The notes: generated by a model from the letters alone, not told the origin. A DNA stretch of 10,663 nucleotides from Opitutia bacterium UBA5964 (GCA_002430605.1 DJBY01000088.1:2382-13044); one strand, 5' to 3'; shown: positions 1-7,110, counted from the first letter of the stretch. Numbers and translations: made by a program.

Positions 1-1238
1 GACTTCGGCGAGTCCACGCCTTCGGCATTCTTGACTGGGCTGAAGTCGTCTTCACGAGCGGCCTCAATGATGACCGGGTTCTTAGCAAGTGGCAGCGCAT
101 CGAACACAAACATCTCGAACTTCACACCATTGGCGGCATCTGGCTTTACAATAGTGCCATCGACACCGACGTAAGGGATCTTCTTATCGGCACGGTGAAA
201 CGGCAGTTTTAAATCAGACGTCGCGCTGCCAGCACGAGCAATAAAATCACGGTCGAAGATATGAATGGCAACACTGCCACCATTGAAGCGAATCGAGCCA
301 TCTTCGTTCGTCTCTTCCTGCATCGCATCAGGCATATCGCTATATTCAACGACCAGCGCCGCACCATCTTGCATGCAAAAATGGCCAACCTTCTCCAGCG
401 CATAGGCCTTCGGCACCATCTTACTCGACAGCTCGGACTGACCGAGCACGTGAAAACCAATAAAGGCCGGATCGATGCACTGAATGATTGGGTTATCAAC
501 CTGGAAGTAACTGACACAATCAACGCCCATCTCCGCCATCTTCGCCACCGCGCCACTACGCACCAGCGCACGAAGCGAACCGCCGTGTCCGTCTGGCGTC
601 ATCGCGATCTTCGATTTCTCAGCGAGCAGAATTTTGCCTTCATAGTCGACCGCAGGCACTAGGCCTTGAACGATAAAATGCACCGACTCCGAATCGAGGC
701 CGAAGAAATCCGTTTCTTTAAAGGCCGCAATCGTCGCGTCATTGTTAATCTCACTGGTGAGAATAAACCAAGGAATCGTCACTCCAAAGCGCTCGCCCGA
801 ACGTGCGATCTTCTCAGCAAATACTTGAAACAGTGTTTTTTGCGACACCGGCGTCACCGGATACGTGCCCTTCGGCCCATCGTAGCCGAGGCGTGTGCCT
901 TGACCACCTGCGACGGTAAATGCCGCGACTCGGCCCGCAGCAATCGCCTCGGACCCCGCCTTAAATGCCGCGGCCCACTGCGCAACGTCGCCACCATTTG
1001 TAGGCAACGCGATATAAGGTGCGGGCGTCAACCCGTCTAGATTGACCGCACTCGTATGCGCGCTTTTGACGTGCTCCGCGACCAACGCATTGACCTCGGC
1101 CAGATCGATGGAGGCCGCTTGGGCTAGCAACTTCGCCTGCCCACTGGCATCGAGTTGGTCGAAGAAGCGGAAGACCTGCTCTTGGCCAACCTGTTGAAAT
1201 GCTTGAATGAGAGATGTGGTCGATTCGGAATAATTCAT
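1..1238 (-). CDS. UAP1-type UDP-N-acetylhexosamine pyrophosphorylase (UDPGP family), 3' end cut by window edge
   Basis: The reading frame is open from the ATG at 1238 to the left edge, giving 412 codons and no stop, so the gene is partial. Family enzymes join UTP and a sugar-1-phosphate (GlcNAc-1-P in UAP1) to give a UDP-sugar and pyrophosphate in the cytoplasm. The nucleotide-binding signature GGQGTRLGYDGPKG lies at about residues 111-124. The second family motif, TPDGHGGSLRAL, is at about 214-225 (PDGNGG in animal UAP1), FQVDNP is at 245-250, and REDDFSPVKN is at 395-404, matching the C-terminal substrate loop of UAP1. UAP1 proteins are usually about 480-520 residues, so some 70-100 residues are probably missing. 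This is the eukaryotic-type enzyme, not GlmU or GalU. UDP-glucose or UDP-GalNAc specificity cannot be excluded. No Shine-Dalgarno sequence precedes the ATG. It lies 108 nt downstream of the FtsB-like gene on the same strand. Confidence 0.9.
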   Translation of the reverse strand, partial: MNYSESTTSLIQAFQQVGQEQVFRFFDQLDASGQAKLLAQAASIDLAEVNALVAEHVKSAHTSAVNLDGLTPAPYIALPTNGGDVAQWAAAFKAGSEAIAAGRVAAFTVAGGQGTRLGYDGPKGTYPVTPVSQKTLFQVFAEKIARSGERFGVTIPWFILTSEINNDATIAAFKETDFFGLDSESVHFIVQGLVPAVDYEGKILLAEKSKIAMTPDGHGGSLRALVRSGAVAKMAEMGVDCVSYFQVDNPIIQCIDPAFIGFHVLGQSELSSKMVPKAYALEKVGHFCMQDGAALVVEYSDMPDAMQEETNEDGSIRFNGGSVAIHIFDRDFIARAGSATSDLKLPFHRADKKIPYVGVDGTIVKPDAANGVKFEMFVFDALPLAKNPVIIEAAREDDFSPVKNAEGVDSPK

Positions 1239-1346
1239 AATCAGAGCCAAAACTGACTAAAGTGCTGCATCGAAAATGCAAACCTCGATCCAACGAGTAA
1301 GTAAATTCCAAGTTAAAACCCTATAGAGCGTTATCCTCAGTGCCAA

Positions 1347-1649
1347 TCAGGGCTCCTCCGAAAAACGAAACAGCAATTCATCTGGACGTGCATATCCAAG
1401 CCGCTCGCGCACCACACGTTCCAAAAACTCTGGATCTTCCAGCAATCGGGCCAAATACATCTCCTTTTGCTCAAACTCTTTTCGAGCTTGTGTGAGCTTC
1501 GCCTCAATTCTAAGTTCTCGGACTCTGAAATTCTTATACTCACGATAGGTCTGCACCATGAGACCGCTAAAGAATACGATCAATGCCAACAGCACCCCCA
1601 TCATCATGAGCAGGATTACGCGTTCTTTTCGCTGTGAAGGATTCGACAT
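1347..1649 (-). CDS. FtsB/DivIC-like septum formation initiator family protein
   Basis: This small bitopic membrane protein has 100 residues. A short basic N-terminus (SQRKER) is followed by one membrane segment at about 11-33, then a charged coiled coil at about 36-75. The C-terminal signature DPEFLERVVRERLGYARPDE at 72-91 matches the FtsB/DivIC pattern of an acidic coiled-coil end followed by a conserved ARExLGY-like motif. Family members bridge FtsL and FtsQ in the divisome and activate septal wall synthesis, with the coiled coil outside the inner membrane. The ATG at 1649 is preferred over an in-frame GTG at 1661 because GGAG sits just before the ATG. FtsB and DivIC cannot be told apart by sequence alone here. 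The UAP1-like gene follows, and exeA-like gspA is divergent, with 76 nt between the two starts. Confidence 0.85.
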   Translation of the reverse strand: MSNPSQRKERVILLMMMGVLLALIVFFSGLMVQTYREYKNFRVRELRIEAKLTQARKEFEQKEMYLARLLEDPEFLERVVRERLGYARPDELLFRFSEEP

Positions 1650-1653
1650 TAGA

Positions 1654-1657
1654 CTCC
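1654..1657 (-). promoter_or_regulatory. Ribosome binding site deciding the FtsB-like start
   Basis: GGAG is read on the minus strand 4 nt before the ATG at 1649. The spacing is short but usable. The motif lies inside the alternative GTG-initiated extension, so it supports the shorter protein. It is the only clear Shine-Dalgarno sequence close to a start in the window. Confidence 0.5.
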
Positions 1658-1725
1658 ACACAGAAGGCCATTTTCTTAAAATTGGAAAGGGTAATCTCAG
1701 CTTAGCTTAGAAGATTTCATATCGT

Positions 1726-2544
1726 ATGTATCAGGAATATTTTGGATTTTCGGAAATGCCCTTTCACGTCACGCCTAATCCGCGTTTTCTATTCCTCAGT
1801 CCGACCCACGAAGAGGCGCTGCAGCACCTTCGCTATGGCATCGAGGATAAAAAGGGCTTTATCGTCCTGACTGGAGAAGTCGGTTGTGGCAAAACCACGC
1901 TCTGCCGCAAGCTGCTCGAAGAGCTAGAGGCCAATGAGATGTGCGACACGGCGCTGCTGTTGAACCCCAGGATCTCAGAAACACAGCTCCTCAGAGGCAT
2001 CATGAAGGAGTTGGGCGAAGAGTCGAAAGCCCGTTCAAAAAGCGATTTACTCGACAAGATGAATGACGTCCTACTCGAACGCATCGACCAAGGTCGCGAA
2101 ATCGTGCTTATCATCGACGAGGCGCAAAACCTTTCCTTCGAAGTCATGGAAATGCTGCGCATGCTCTCCAACCTCGAAACCTATGATCAAAAATTGCTAC
2201 AGATCATCCTAATGGGGCAGCCTGAGTTGACCCTCAAACTCAAGGAAGACCGCCTGCGCCAGTTGCGCCAACGCGTGCTAGTCCACTACGACCTCCAGCC
2301 CCTCAAGGCGGCGGAGGTGCAGCTTTACATCCTTCATCGCCTCAGCCTCGCAGGCAGCAACGGCCGGCCACAATTCACCCAGCGCGCGATCAAAAAAATT
2401 GCCAAAGGTAGCCTAGGCATTCCACGGATGATCAACAACCTGTGCGACAAAGCCCTACTCGCCTCCTTCATTCGCAACGGCACCGATGTCAACTGGTGGG
2501 ACGCACGCAAAGCCCTCAAAGACATCAATCGGCTACATAAATAA
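1726..2544 (+). CDS. GspA/ExeA-type AAA ATPase of the general secretion family
   Basis: This 272-residue P-loop ATPase starts with MYQEYFGFSEMPFHVTPNP, the characteristic ExeA/GspA opening. The Walker A motif GEVGCGKTT is at 50-58, Walker B with the DEAQ box (VLIIDEAQNL) at 127-136, a sensor-like LMGQPEL at 162-168, an arginine-finger region RQR at 181-183, and a sensor-2-like GIPRMINNLCDKAL at 231-244. In Aeromonas, ExeA works with ExeB in energy-dependent assembly of the type II secretin through the peptidoglycan. Closely related ATPases occur in exopolysaccharide/PEP-CTERM loci. This protein lacks the C-terminal membrane and peptidoglycan-binding region of full-length ExeA (about 550 residues), so it is the short cytoplasmic form. 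A GspB-like gene follows after 12 nt and is almost certainly co-transcribed. A weak AGAAGA lies about 11 nt before the ATG. Its actual client in this organism is unknown. Confidence 0.88.
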   Translation: MYQEYFGFSEMPFHVTPNPRFLFLSPTHEEALQHLRYGIEDKKGFIVLTGEVGCGKTTLCRKLLEELEANEMCDTALLLNPRISETQLLRGIMKELGEESKARSKSDLLDKMNDVLLERIDQGREIVLIIDEAQNLSFEVMEMLRMLSNLETYDQKLLQIILMGQPELTLKLKEDRLRQLRQRVLVHYDLQPLKAAEVQLYILHRLSLAGSNGRPQFTQRAIKKIAKGSLGIPRMINNLCDKALLASFIRNGTDVNWWDARKALKDINRLHK

Positions 2545-2556
2545 TTTTAAGCACAC

Positions 2557-3246
2557 ATGAGTTTAATTAACCAAGCCCTCCGCAAAGCTCAACACCAGCG
2601 CTCACACGCACGCCCAGCCACCGCTGCCGATCACGCCAACGCATCGCAGCCAAACTATACTGGCAACTCCAGCAAGTCAGGGCTCCTAATCGGCCTCGTC
2701 GCAGGCATTGCCCTCCTCGTCGGCCTCGTCGCAGGACTCACCATTGTCGTGCTTCGCAAAGACCCCGTACCTATCGATCAACAAGCCCGCATCGTCGCAA
2801 CTCCAGCAACAATTGCTGCAAACGCCACCACTGCGACAGAACCAACACTTCAACCGCTCGCCGCAGCCTCCCCTGCACCCACCCTCGCCCAACCGCTGGA
2901 TCCAGGCAGCCCAAGCGTGCTTCATGAATTACGCCTCGCCCGCGTGGCTGCCGAAGCCAAAGCCGCCGTCGATGCGACCGCCGCCAAACAAGCGGAAGTC
3001 GCTAGGCAACTCGCCGCAGCCAAAGCCGCAGCCAAACCAAGCCAAGATATCATTCAATGGCTCGGTAAATCGAAAATCTCTGGCGTTCGCCTCTCGGCTA
3101 GTGGCAACAAAGTTATCCTCAACAACAAAGCCTATTCAGTCGGCGAAACCGTCAACCTCGAACTCGGACTCAAAGTGCTGATCATTCAAGAGAAGCGCCT
3201 GCTCTTCATCGACGCCAACGGCAAGAAGTACATGAAGCCGTTGTAA
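2557..3246 (+). CDS. GspB-like general secretion pathway protein
   Basis: This 229-residue protein begins MSLINQALRKAQ, the N-terminal motif typical of GspB/ExeB. A short cytoplasmic stretch is followed by one membrane segment at about 42-66, then a long Ala/Pro/Thr-rich linker from 70 to about 160. A compact C-terminal domain at about 163-229 contains the ISGVRLSASGNKVILNNKAY pattern and matches the expected T2SSB periplasmic fold. In the ExeAB system the pair helps secretin assembly at the peptidoglycan. Here the neighbour is the gspA-like ATPase, 12 nt upstream. The membrane segment contains a direct repeat (see findings). No Shine-Dalgarno sequence is visible before the ATG. The assignment rests mainly on the N-terminal motif, the architecture and the pairing; the linker is not conserved in such proteins. 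Confidence 0.82.
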   Translation: MSLINQALRKAQHQRSHARPATAADHANASQPNYTGNSSKSGLLIGLVAGIALLVGLVAGLTIVVLRKDPVPIDQQARIVATPATIAANATTATEPTLQPLAAASPAPTLAQPLDPGSPSVLHELRLARVAAEAKAAVDATAAKQAEVARQLAAAKAAAKPSQDIIQWLGKSKISGVRLSASGNKVILNNKAYSVGETVNLELGLKVLIIQEKRLLFIDANGKKYMKPL

Positions 3247-3303
3247 GGAGCGAGGGCGACTCGCCCAAGTAAGGCAACAGCGTAGGCGACACGCACTCGC
3301 TTC
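3247..3303. repeat. Compact palindromic element after gspB-like gene
   Basis: The element starts directly after the stop codon. An outer stem can form between 3247-3254 (GGAGCGAG) and 3296-3303 (CTCGCTTC), 8 bp with one G-U pair. Inside it are the near-perfect palindrome GGGCGACTCGCCC at 3254-3266 and a small hairpin GCGT/ACGC at 3280-3294. There is no T-tract, so it is not an ordinary terminator. A dispersed intergenic repeat (REP-like) is the best guess. Copy number in the genome cannot be seen from one window. Confidence 0.4.
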
Positions 3304-3419
3304 AGTTCAAAACGTACCCCTCCTAAAAAAGTGCGTTTTTCGCAGCAGCCTTTCAGCATTGTTCTGACCTGCGCCCTATTCAATCTGGTCGCATCGCTCG
3401 GACCCGCATTTTAAGCATC

Positions 3420-3494
3420 TGGTATTCCCGCTGGGAATCGAACCCAGATCGACTATTTAGGAAACAGTTGTTCTATCCATTGAACTACGAGAAC
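3420..3494 (-). tRNA. tRNA-Arg (anticodon CCU)
   Basis: A full cloverleaf can be built on the minus strand, 75 nt with encoded CCA at 3420-3422. The acceptor stem GTTCTCG pairs with CGGGAAT, with G-U pairs at 1-72 and 5-68. The D stem is GTTC/GAAC, the anticodon stem ACTGT/ATAGT, and the T arm CTGGG-TTCGATT-CCCAG. The anticodon loop TTCCTAA gives CCU, which reads AGG. A20 in the D loop and C35 agree with bacterial arginine identity elements. The variable region has 4 nt. It is divergent from recQ. I could not identify a convincing promoter in the 106 nt between them. Confidence 0.95.
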
Positions 3495-3600
3495 GAGAAT
3501 CAGATGCGCCGAACCTAGGTACCTCGAACAAACGATCAAGCTCAGAGATAGATAAAGCTTAGACTTGGCAAACTGGTGAACATTCGCACAGTTAGCAATA

Positions 3601-5727
3601 ATGACACCAGAAGATGCACTGCAAAAGTATTTCGGCATGCCCGCGTTTCGGGAACCGCAAGGCGATATCATACGCGCAGTGCTGGAAAAGAAGGATACAC
3701 TCGTCGTGATGCCGACTGGCGGCGGCAAGAGTCTCTGCTTCCAATTGCCTGCCCTGCTGCTTCCAGGCGTCACCTTAGTGGTCTCGCCGCTGATTGCACT
3801 GATGAAGGATCAGGTCGATGCGCTGCAAGCGCGTGGCCTGCCGGCCGGCCTGCTCAATAGCTCGCAGACACTGGAGCAACAACACGAAACGCTCGACGCC
3901 ATTCGCAATCGTACGCTCAAGCTCGTTTACGTGGCTCCAGAGCGCTTTCGTTCATCGGCGTTTCTCAATGCCTTGCCGAAAGATGCGATCAGTTTGTTTG
4001 CGATCGACGAAGCACACTGTCTCTCGCAATGGGGCCACGATTTTCGTCCCGACTACATGCGCCTCGGCGAAGCGCGTAAAGCAATTGGCAATCCGCCCTG
4101 CATTGCATTGACCGCGACCGCGACGCCCGATGTGCAGCGCGATATCAAGAAGAGCCTTGAAATGGAGGCCCCCGCCGAATTCGTAGCAGGATTTGCGCGT
4201 GATAATCTAAGCTTCAGGGTGCGACAGACCAACTCTGAGCACGACAAGATGCAGGCGCTGCAAGCACTGATCAAGCAACACACCACTGGGATCATCTACT
4301 GCGCAACGCGTAAATCGGTGGATGCCGTGGCGGGCAAAATCGAGCATTTAACCAGCTCCGTAATTCGTTACCATGGCGGCCTCTCCGACCGCGATCGCAC
4401 TACCGCACAAGAACGCTTCATGACTGGCGGCGCTAATATCGTGGTCGCCACCAATGCGTTCGGCATGGGCATTGACCGCTCCGATATCCGCTTCGTCTGC
4501 CATTACGAAATGCCCGGCAGCGTCGAAGCCTACTATCAGGAAGGCGGCCGCGCAGGGCGCGACGGCCAGCCATCCGTGTGTGAAATGCTCTTTTCCTACG
4601 CCGATAAGCGCGTGCAGGATTTCTTCATCGAAGGTGCCAACCCCGGCAAACAACTGATCGCCGAAATCTTTGACTTACTGTGTGCTGAAAGTGACGCCCA
4701 GCACGAAGTGCGCCTGCCAGTCGATGACCTCTGCGAGCGCGTCGGCCGCAAAGTCAATCCGATGGCAGTCAGCACCGCGATCTCAGTATTGGCACGACAA
4801 GGCTGGATCGATCGCTTTGACATCCCAGGCACGCGCCTGAAGGGCACACGCATCAAGCAACTCGGCCAAAGCGGCAACAGTCTGCCGATTGATGGCGCAG
4901 CGCTAGCAGTCAAAGCGGCTCGCGACGAAGAGCGCCTCAAGACAGTGATCAACTTTTCTTACGCGCAAAGCTGCCGCCAGAAGTGGATTCTCGACTACTT
5001 CGGCGAACGGAACGGCGCAAACTGCAACCGTTGTGACAATTGCAAGCAGGCTAAAAACAGTGCTTCCCGCGCACCGAGCAAAGACGAATTCACCCTCGTG
5101 CAGAAAGCCCTCAGCGGAGTGGCACGGATGAGTCGTAACCTCGGTTCCGACGAATGGGCCCCGCGTTTCGGCAAACGAAAAATCATCCAATGTCTACTCG
5201 GCAGCCAAAGCACAGCGATCCGCGACAGCGGCCTCGACCAACTTTCGACACACGGCATCCTCAAACGTGAAGGCAGCGCCTTCGTCGACGCGCTGTTCGA
5301 ATGCCTCGAACGTGCTGGCCTGGTGCAGACCGTCGTCGAAGGGACTTACCCCCTGCTCCAATTGATGCCTAGCGGAGCCCGCGTCATGCGCGGCGCAGAA
5401 AGCATCGATCTCGAACTACCCGAACGCACCGCAGGGGCGGTCAGTCAAAAAGCCGATTCAGCCACCGCCCGCTCGAAGCGCCAAGGCGCTGAAACGGGTG
5501 GTATACTGGATCGCCGTCTATATGGGCTGCTCGTCGGACATCGCGCCAAGATGGCGGCGAAAACTGGTAAACCTGCGTTTACTGTATTCCCGAATTCGGT
5601 GCTCGTTGAGCTCGCCAATCAAAAACCTCAAACAGAACAAGAGGCCCTCGAGATCAAAGGAATTGGGCCAGCTAAATTGAAATCCGTACTGCCAGAGTTC
5701 TTAGAAGTCATCCAAGCAAACAGCTAA
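3601..5727 (+). CDS. recQ: ATP-dependent DNA helicase RecQ
   Basis: This is a 708-residue superfamily 2 DNA helicase that unwinds 3'-tailed DNA in recombinational repair. Walker A MPTGGGKS is at 37-44, the DEAH box with the RecQ aromatic-rich loop (DEAHCLSQWGHDFRPDY) at 136-152, motif III TATAT at 171-175, and motif VI QEGGRAGRDG at 313-322. The zinc site is C458, C475, C478 and C481, followed by a winged-helix region at about 495-600 and an HRDC domain at about 636-705. E. coli RecQ is about 610 residues. The extra length comes from a segment at about 350-440 between the helicase core and the zinc cluster that looks like a winged helix. The first ATG fits the family start (FGMPAFREPQGDIIRAVLE). 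No Shine-Dalgarno sequence precedes it. It is the only gene of its group here; bS18 follows 99 nt downstream. Confidence 0.95.
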   Translation: MTPEDALQKYFGMPAFREPQGDIIRAVLEKKDTLVVMPTGGGKSLCFQLPALLLPGVTLVVSPLIALMKDQVDALQARGLPAGLLNSSQTLEQQHETLDAIRNRTLKLVYVAPERFRSSAFLNALPKDAISLFAIDEAHCLSQWGHDFRPDYMRLGEARKAIGNPPCIALTATATPDVQRDIKKSLEMEAPAEFVAGFARDNLSFRVRQTNSEHDKMQALQALIKQHTTGIIYCATRKSVDAVAGKIEHLTSSVIRYHGGLSDRDRTTAQERFMTGGANIVVATNAFGMGIDRSDIRFVCHYEMPGSVEAYYQEGGRAGRDGQPSVCEMLFSYADKRVQDFFIEGANPGKQLIAEIFDLLCAESDAQHEVRLPVDDLCERVGRKVNPMAVSTAISVLARQGWIDRFDIPGTRLKGTRIKQLGQSGNSLPIDGAALAVKAARDEERLKTVINFSYAQSCRQKWILDYFGERNGANCNRCDNCKQAKNSASRAPSKDEFTLVQKALSGVARMSRNLGSDEWAPRFGKRKIIQCLLGSQSTAIRDSGLDQLSTHGILKREGSAFVDALFECLERAGLVQTVVEGTYPLLQLMPSGARVMRGAESIDLELPERTAGAVSQKADSATARSKRQGAETGGILDRRLYGLLVGHRAKMAAKTGKPAFTVFPNSVLVELANQKPQTEQEALEIKGIGPAKLKSVLPEFLEVIQANS

Positions 5728-5826
5728 GCTACTCACAGACAGGAGCTTGCGATTAAATTCAAACAACCACAGCGGGCGAAAATTTTACTTGCACCCGTGA
5801 CTGGAACACCTACTTTCGTTCGCTTT

Positions 5827-6024
5827 ATGAGCACAGACACTAAGAAACTCAATCGCTCCCGCAACCCGATGGACTTCACGTTCAACGATGTGGAGCAACT
5901 CTCCCGCTTCATTACTGAAACGGGCAAGATCCTTCCTCGTAAAGACACAGGCCTTTCCGCAAAGCATCAGCGTCGCATTACGAAACTCATCAAGCAGGGT
6001 CGTAACATGCTGACTATGCAGTAA
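5827..6024 (+). CDS. rpsR: 30S ribosomal protein bS18
   Basis: With the ATG at 5827 the protein has 65 residues. Its core, FITETGKILPRKDTGLSAKH followed by QRRITKLIKQGRN, matches the bS18 core that binds 16S rRNA in the platform next to bS6. The usual N-terminal basic tail is short, the C-terminal extension after the last helix is nearly absent, and there is no cysteine, so it is a zinc-free version. A GTG at 5797 would add ten residues (VTGTPTFVRF-type); those do not resemble bS18 and no ribosome binding site supports them. Most bacteria encode it in an rpsF-ssb-rpsR-rplI operon, but here it stands alone between recQ and a Sua5-type gene. A strong terminator follows 26 nt after the stop. The family call is solid; the exact start is less sure. 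Confidence 0.88.
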   Translation: MSTDTKKLNRSRNPMDFTFNDVEQLSRFITETGKILPRKDTGLSAKHQRRITKLIKQGRNMLTMQ

Positions 6025-6050
6025 GCTGCGTCACGAATATAGGACTTTCC

Positions 6051-6080
6051 AATCCTTCCTCATCAGGGGAAGGATTTTTT
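6051..6080 (+). terminator. Rho-independent terminator after rpsR
   Basis: AATCCTTCC at 6051-6059 pairs perfectly with GGAAGGATT at 6068-6076 around an 8-nt loop, and six T residues end the structure at 6080. It would end the rpsR transcript. It lies only 22 nt before the start codon of the Sua5-type gene, leaving little room for that gene's own promoter downstream of it. Confidence 0.88.
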
Positions 6081-6102
6081 ATATCCACAATTCCAATCAA
6101 CC

Positions 6103-7110
6103 ATGGGCCACAGCAGCAAAATCCTCGAAGCCAACGCCGCGAACCTAGCTCACTGTGCTGAATTGTTGCGCGCCGACGAAGTCGTCGGTATGCCCACTGA
6201 GACCGTCTACGGCCTCGCGGGTAATGCGCTCAATGCGAGCAGCGTGCGCAAGATCTTCGCGGTCAAAGGCCGCCCGCTGATCGACCCATTGATTGTGCAC
6301 TTCAGCGACCTACAAGCGGCTGAGGCACATATCAAAACGAACGACAGTGTACGCCAACTCGCAGCGGCCTTCTGGCCAGGACCACTGACCATGGTCGTGC
6401 CCAAGCAAGCAAGTATCCCAGACCTCGTAACGGCTGGCCTGCCCAGCGTGGCAATCCGTGTGCCACAGCACCCAGTCTTTCGCAATATCCTAGAGCGTCT
6501 CGACTTCCCGCTGGCCGCACCCAGTGCCAACCCCTTCGGCTACGTCAGCCCGACGCTCGCCAGTCATGTCGCACACACTCTCGGCAGCCGCATTCAAGCG
6601 GTGCTCGATGGTGGCCCCTGCGACTTCGGGCTCGAATCGACCATCATTGATCTGCGCAATCCACAAGCGCCCGCAATTCTTAGGCACGGCCCCATTACGG
6701 TAGCTCAGATTAACCAAGTCCTACAGGTCGAAGTGACCTCACACATTGGTGCCACCAATGACGCCGACGCACAAAGCGCGCCTGGCCTACTGAGTAAACA
6801 CTACAGCCCCAAGGCTCGAGTCACTCTACTTCGGCACGGCGAGACATTAACCGCCAACACTGCGCCCGAATCAACGATTGCGCTCGTCAGCAATCAAAAG
6901 CCAACCTGGCATACTGATCAGCCCAATATCTTCTGGCTCTCCGAAACAGGCGCTCTCAACGAAATCGCACACAACCTGTTTGAGTTGATCCAGCGGCTCG
7001 ACCGGCAAGGCTACCAACAGCTATGGATCGAACAAGCAGCCGAAGAAGGCCTCGGCCAAGCTATCAACGATCGACTCCGCCGCGCCGCGGCCAAGCTCGA
7101 AACCGAGTGA
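6103..7110 (+). CDS. Threonylcarbamoyl-AMP synthase, Sua5 type
   Basis: This 335-residue cytoplasmic enzyme makes threonylcarbamoyl-AMP from threonine, bicarbonate and ATP, the first step of t6A37 modification in ANN-decoding tRNAs. The YrdC/TsaC domain fills about 8-205: PTETVYGLAG at 31-40, KGRP at 55-58, WPGPLT at 91-96, AIRVP at 117-121, the SAN motif at 141-143, and GLESTIID at 176-183. The Sua5 linker APGLLSKHYSPKA at 226-238 leads into the C-terminal Sua5 domain, which separates this long form from the short TsaC of E. coli (about 190 residues). The ATG at 6103 gives the normal family N-terminus, but there is no Shine-Dalgarno sequence. It shares the bidirectional terminator at 7346-7377 with the convergent Wzc-like gene. 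Confidence 0.93.
   Translation: MGHSSKILEANAANLAHCAELLRADEVVGMPTETVYGLAGNALNASSVRKIFAVKGRPLIDPLIVHFSDLQAAEAHIKTNDSVRQLAAAFWPGPLTMVVPKQASIPDLVTAGLPSVAIRVPQHPVFRNILERLDFPLAAPSANPFGYVSPTLASHVAHTLGSRIQAVLDGGPCDFGLESTIIDLRNPQAPAILRHGPITVAQINQVLQVEVTSHIGATNDADAQSAPGLLSKHYSPKARVTLLRHGETLTANTAPESTIALVSNQKPTWHTDQPNIFWLSETGALNEIAHNLFELIQRLDRQGYQQLWIEQAAEEGLGQAINDRLRRAAAKLETE

Noticed and set aside
209..1040. Open frames on both strands inside the first kilobase
   Set aside because: They are frame shadows of the UAP1-like gene, which stays open to the window edge.
961..1311. 116-codon open frame on the minus strand over the UAP1-like start
   Set aside because: It overlaps the UAP1-like gene in another frame, and that gene carries clear family motifs.
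2708..3181. 157-codon plus-strand frame inside the gspB-like gene
   Set aside because: It is an Ala/Pro/Gln-rich shadow; the GspB start motif and C-terminal domain are in the other frame.
3325..3360. Possible terminator around AAAAAAGTGCGTTTTTCGCA
   Set aside because: The only stems are 4-5 bp (TGCG/CGCA or A5/T5) and no proper T-tract follows a GC stem.
3420..3494. tRNA-Arg as an attachment site of a mobile element
   Set aside because: No integrase, no repeated tRNA 3' end and no foreign-looking genes were found nearby.
3495..3600. Promoters between tRNA-Arg and recQ (TTGGCA on plus, TTGCCA on minus)
   Set aside because: The same -35-like hexamer is read from both strands, and no acceptable -10 box lies 16-18 nt from it in either direction.
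3453..3773. 106-codon open frame on the minus strand
   Set aside because: It runs antisense through the recQ start and ends within the tRNA-Arg gene; no protein similarity is apparent.
5752..5826. Longer bS18 starting at ATT 5752 behind the AGGAG motif
   Set aside because: ATT starts are extremely rare and the added residues do not resemble bS18, so the ATG at 5827 was kept.
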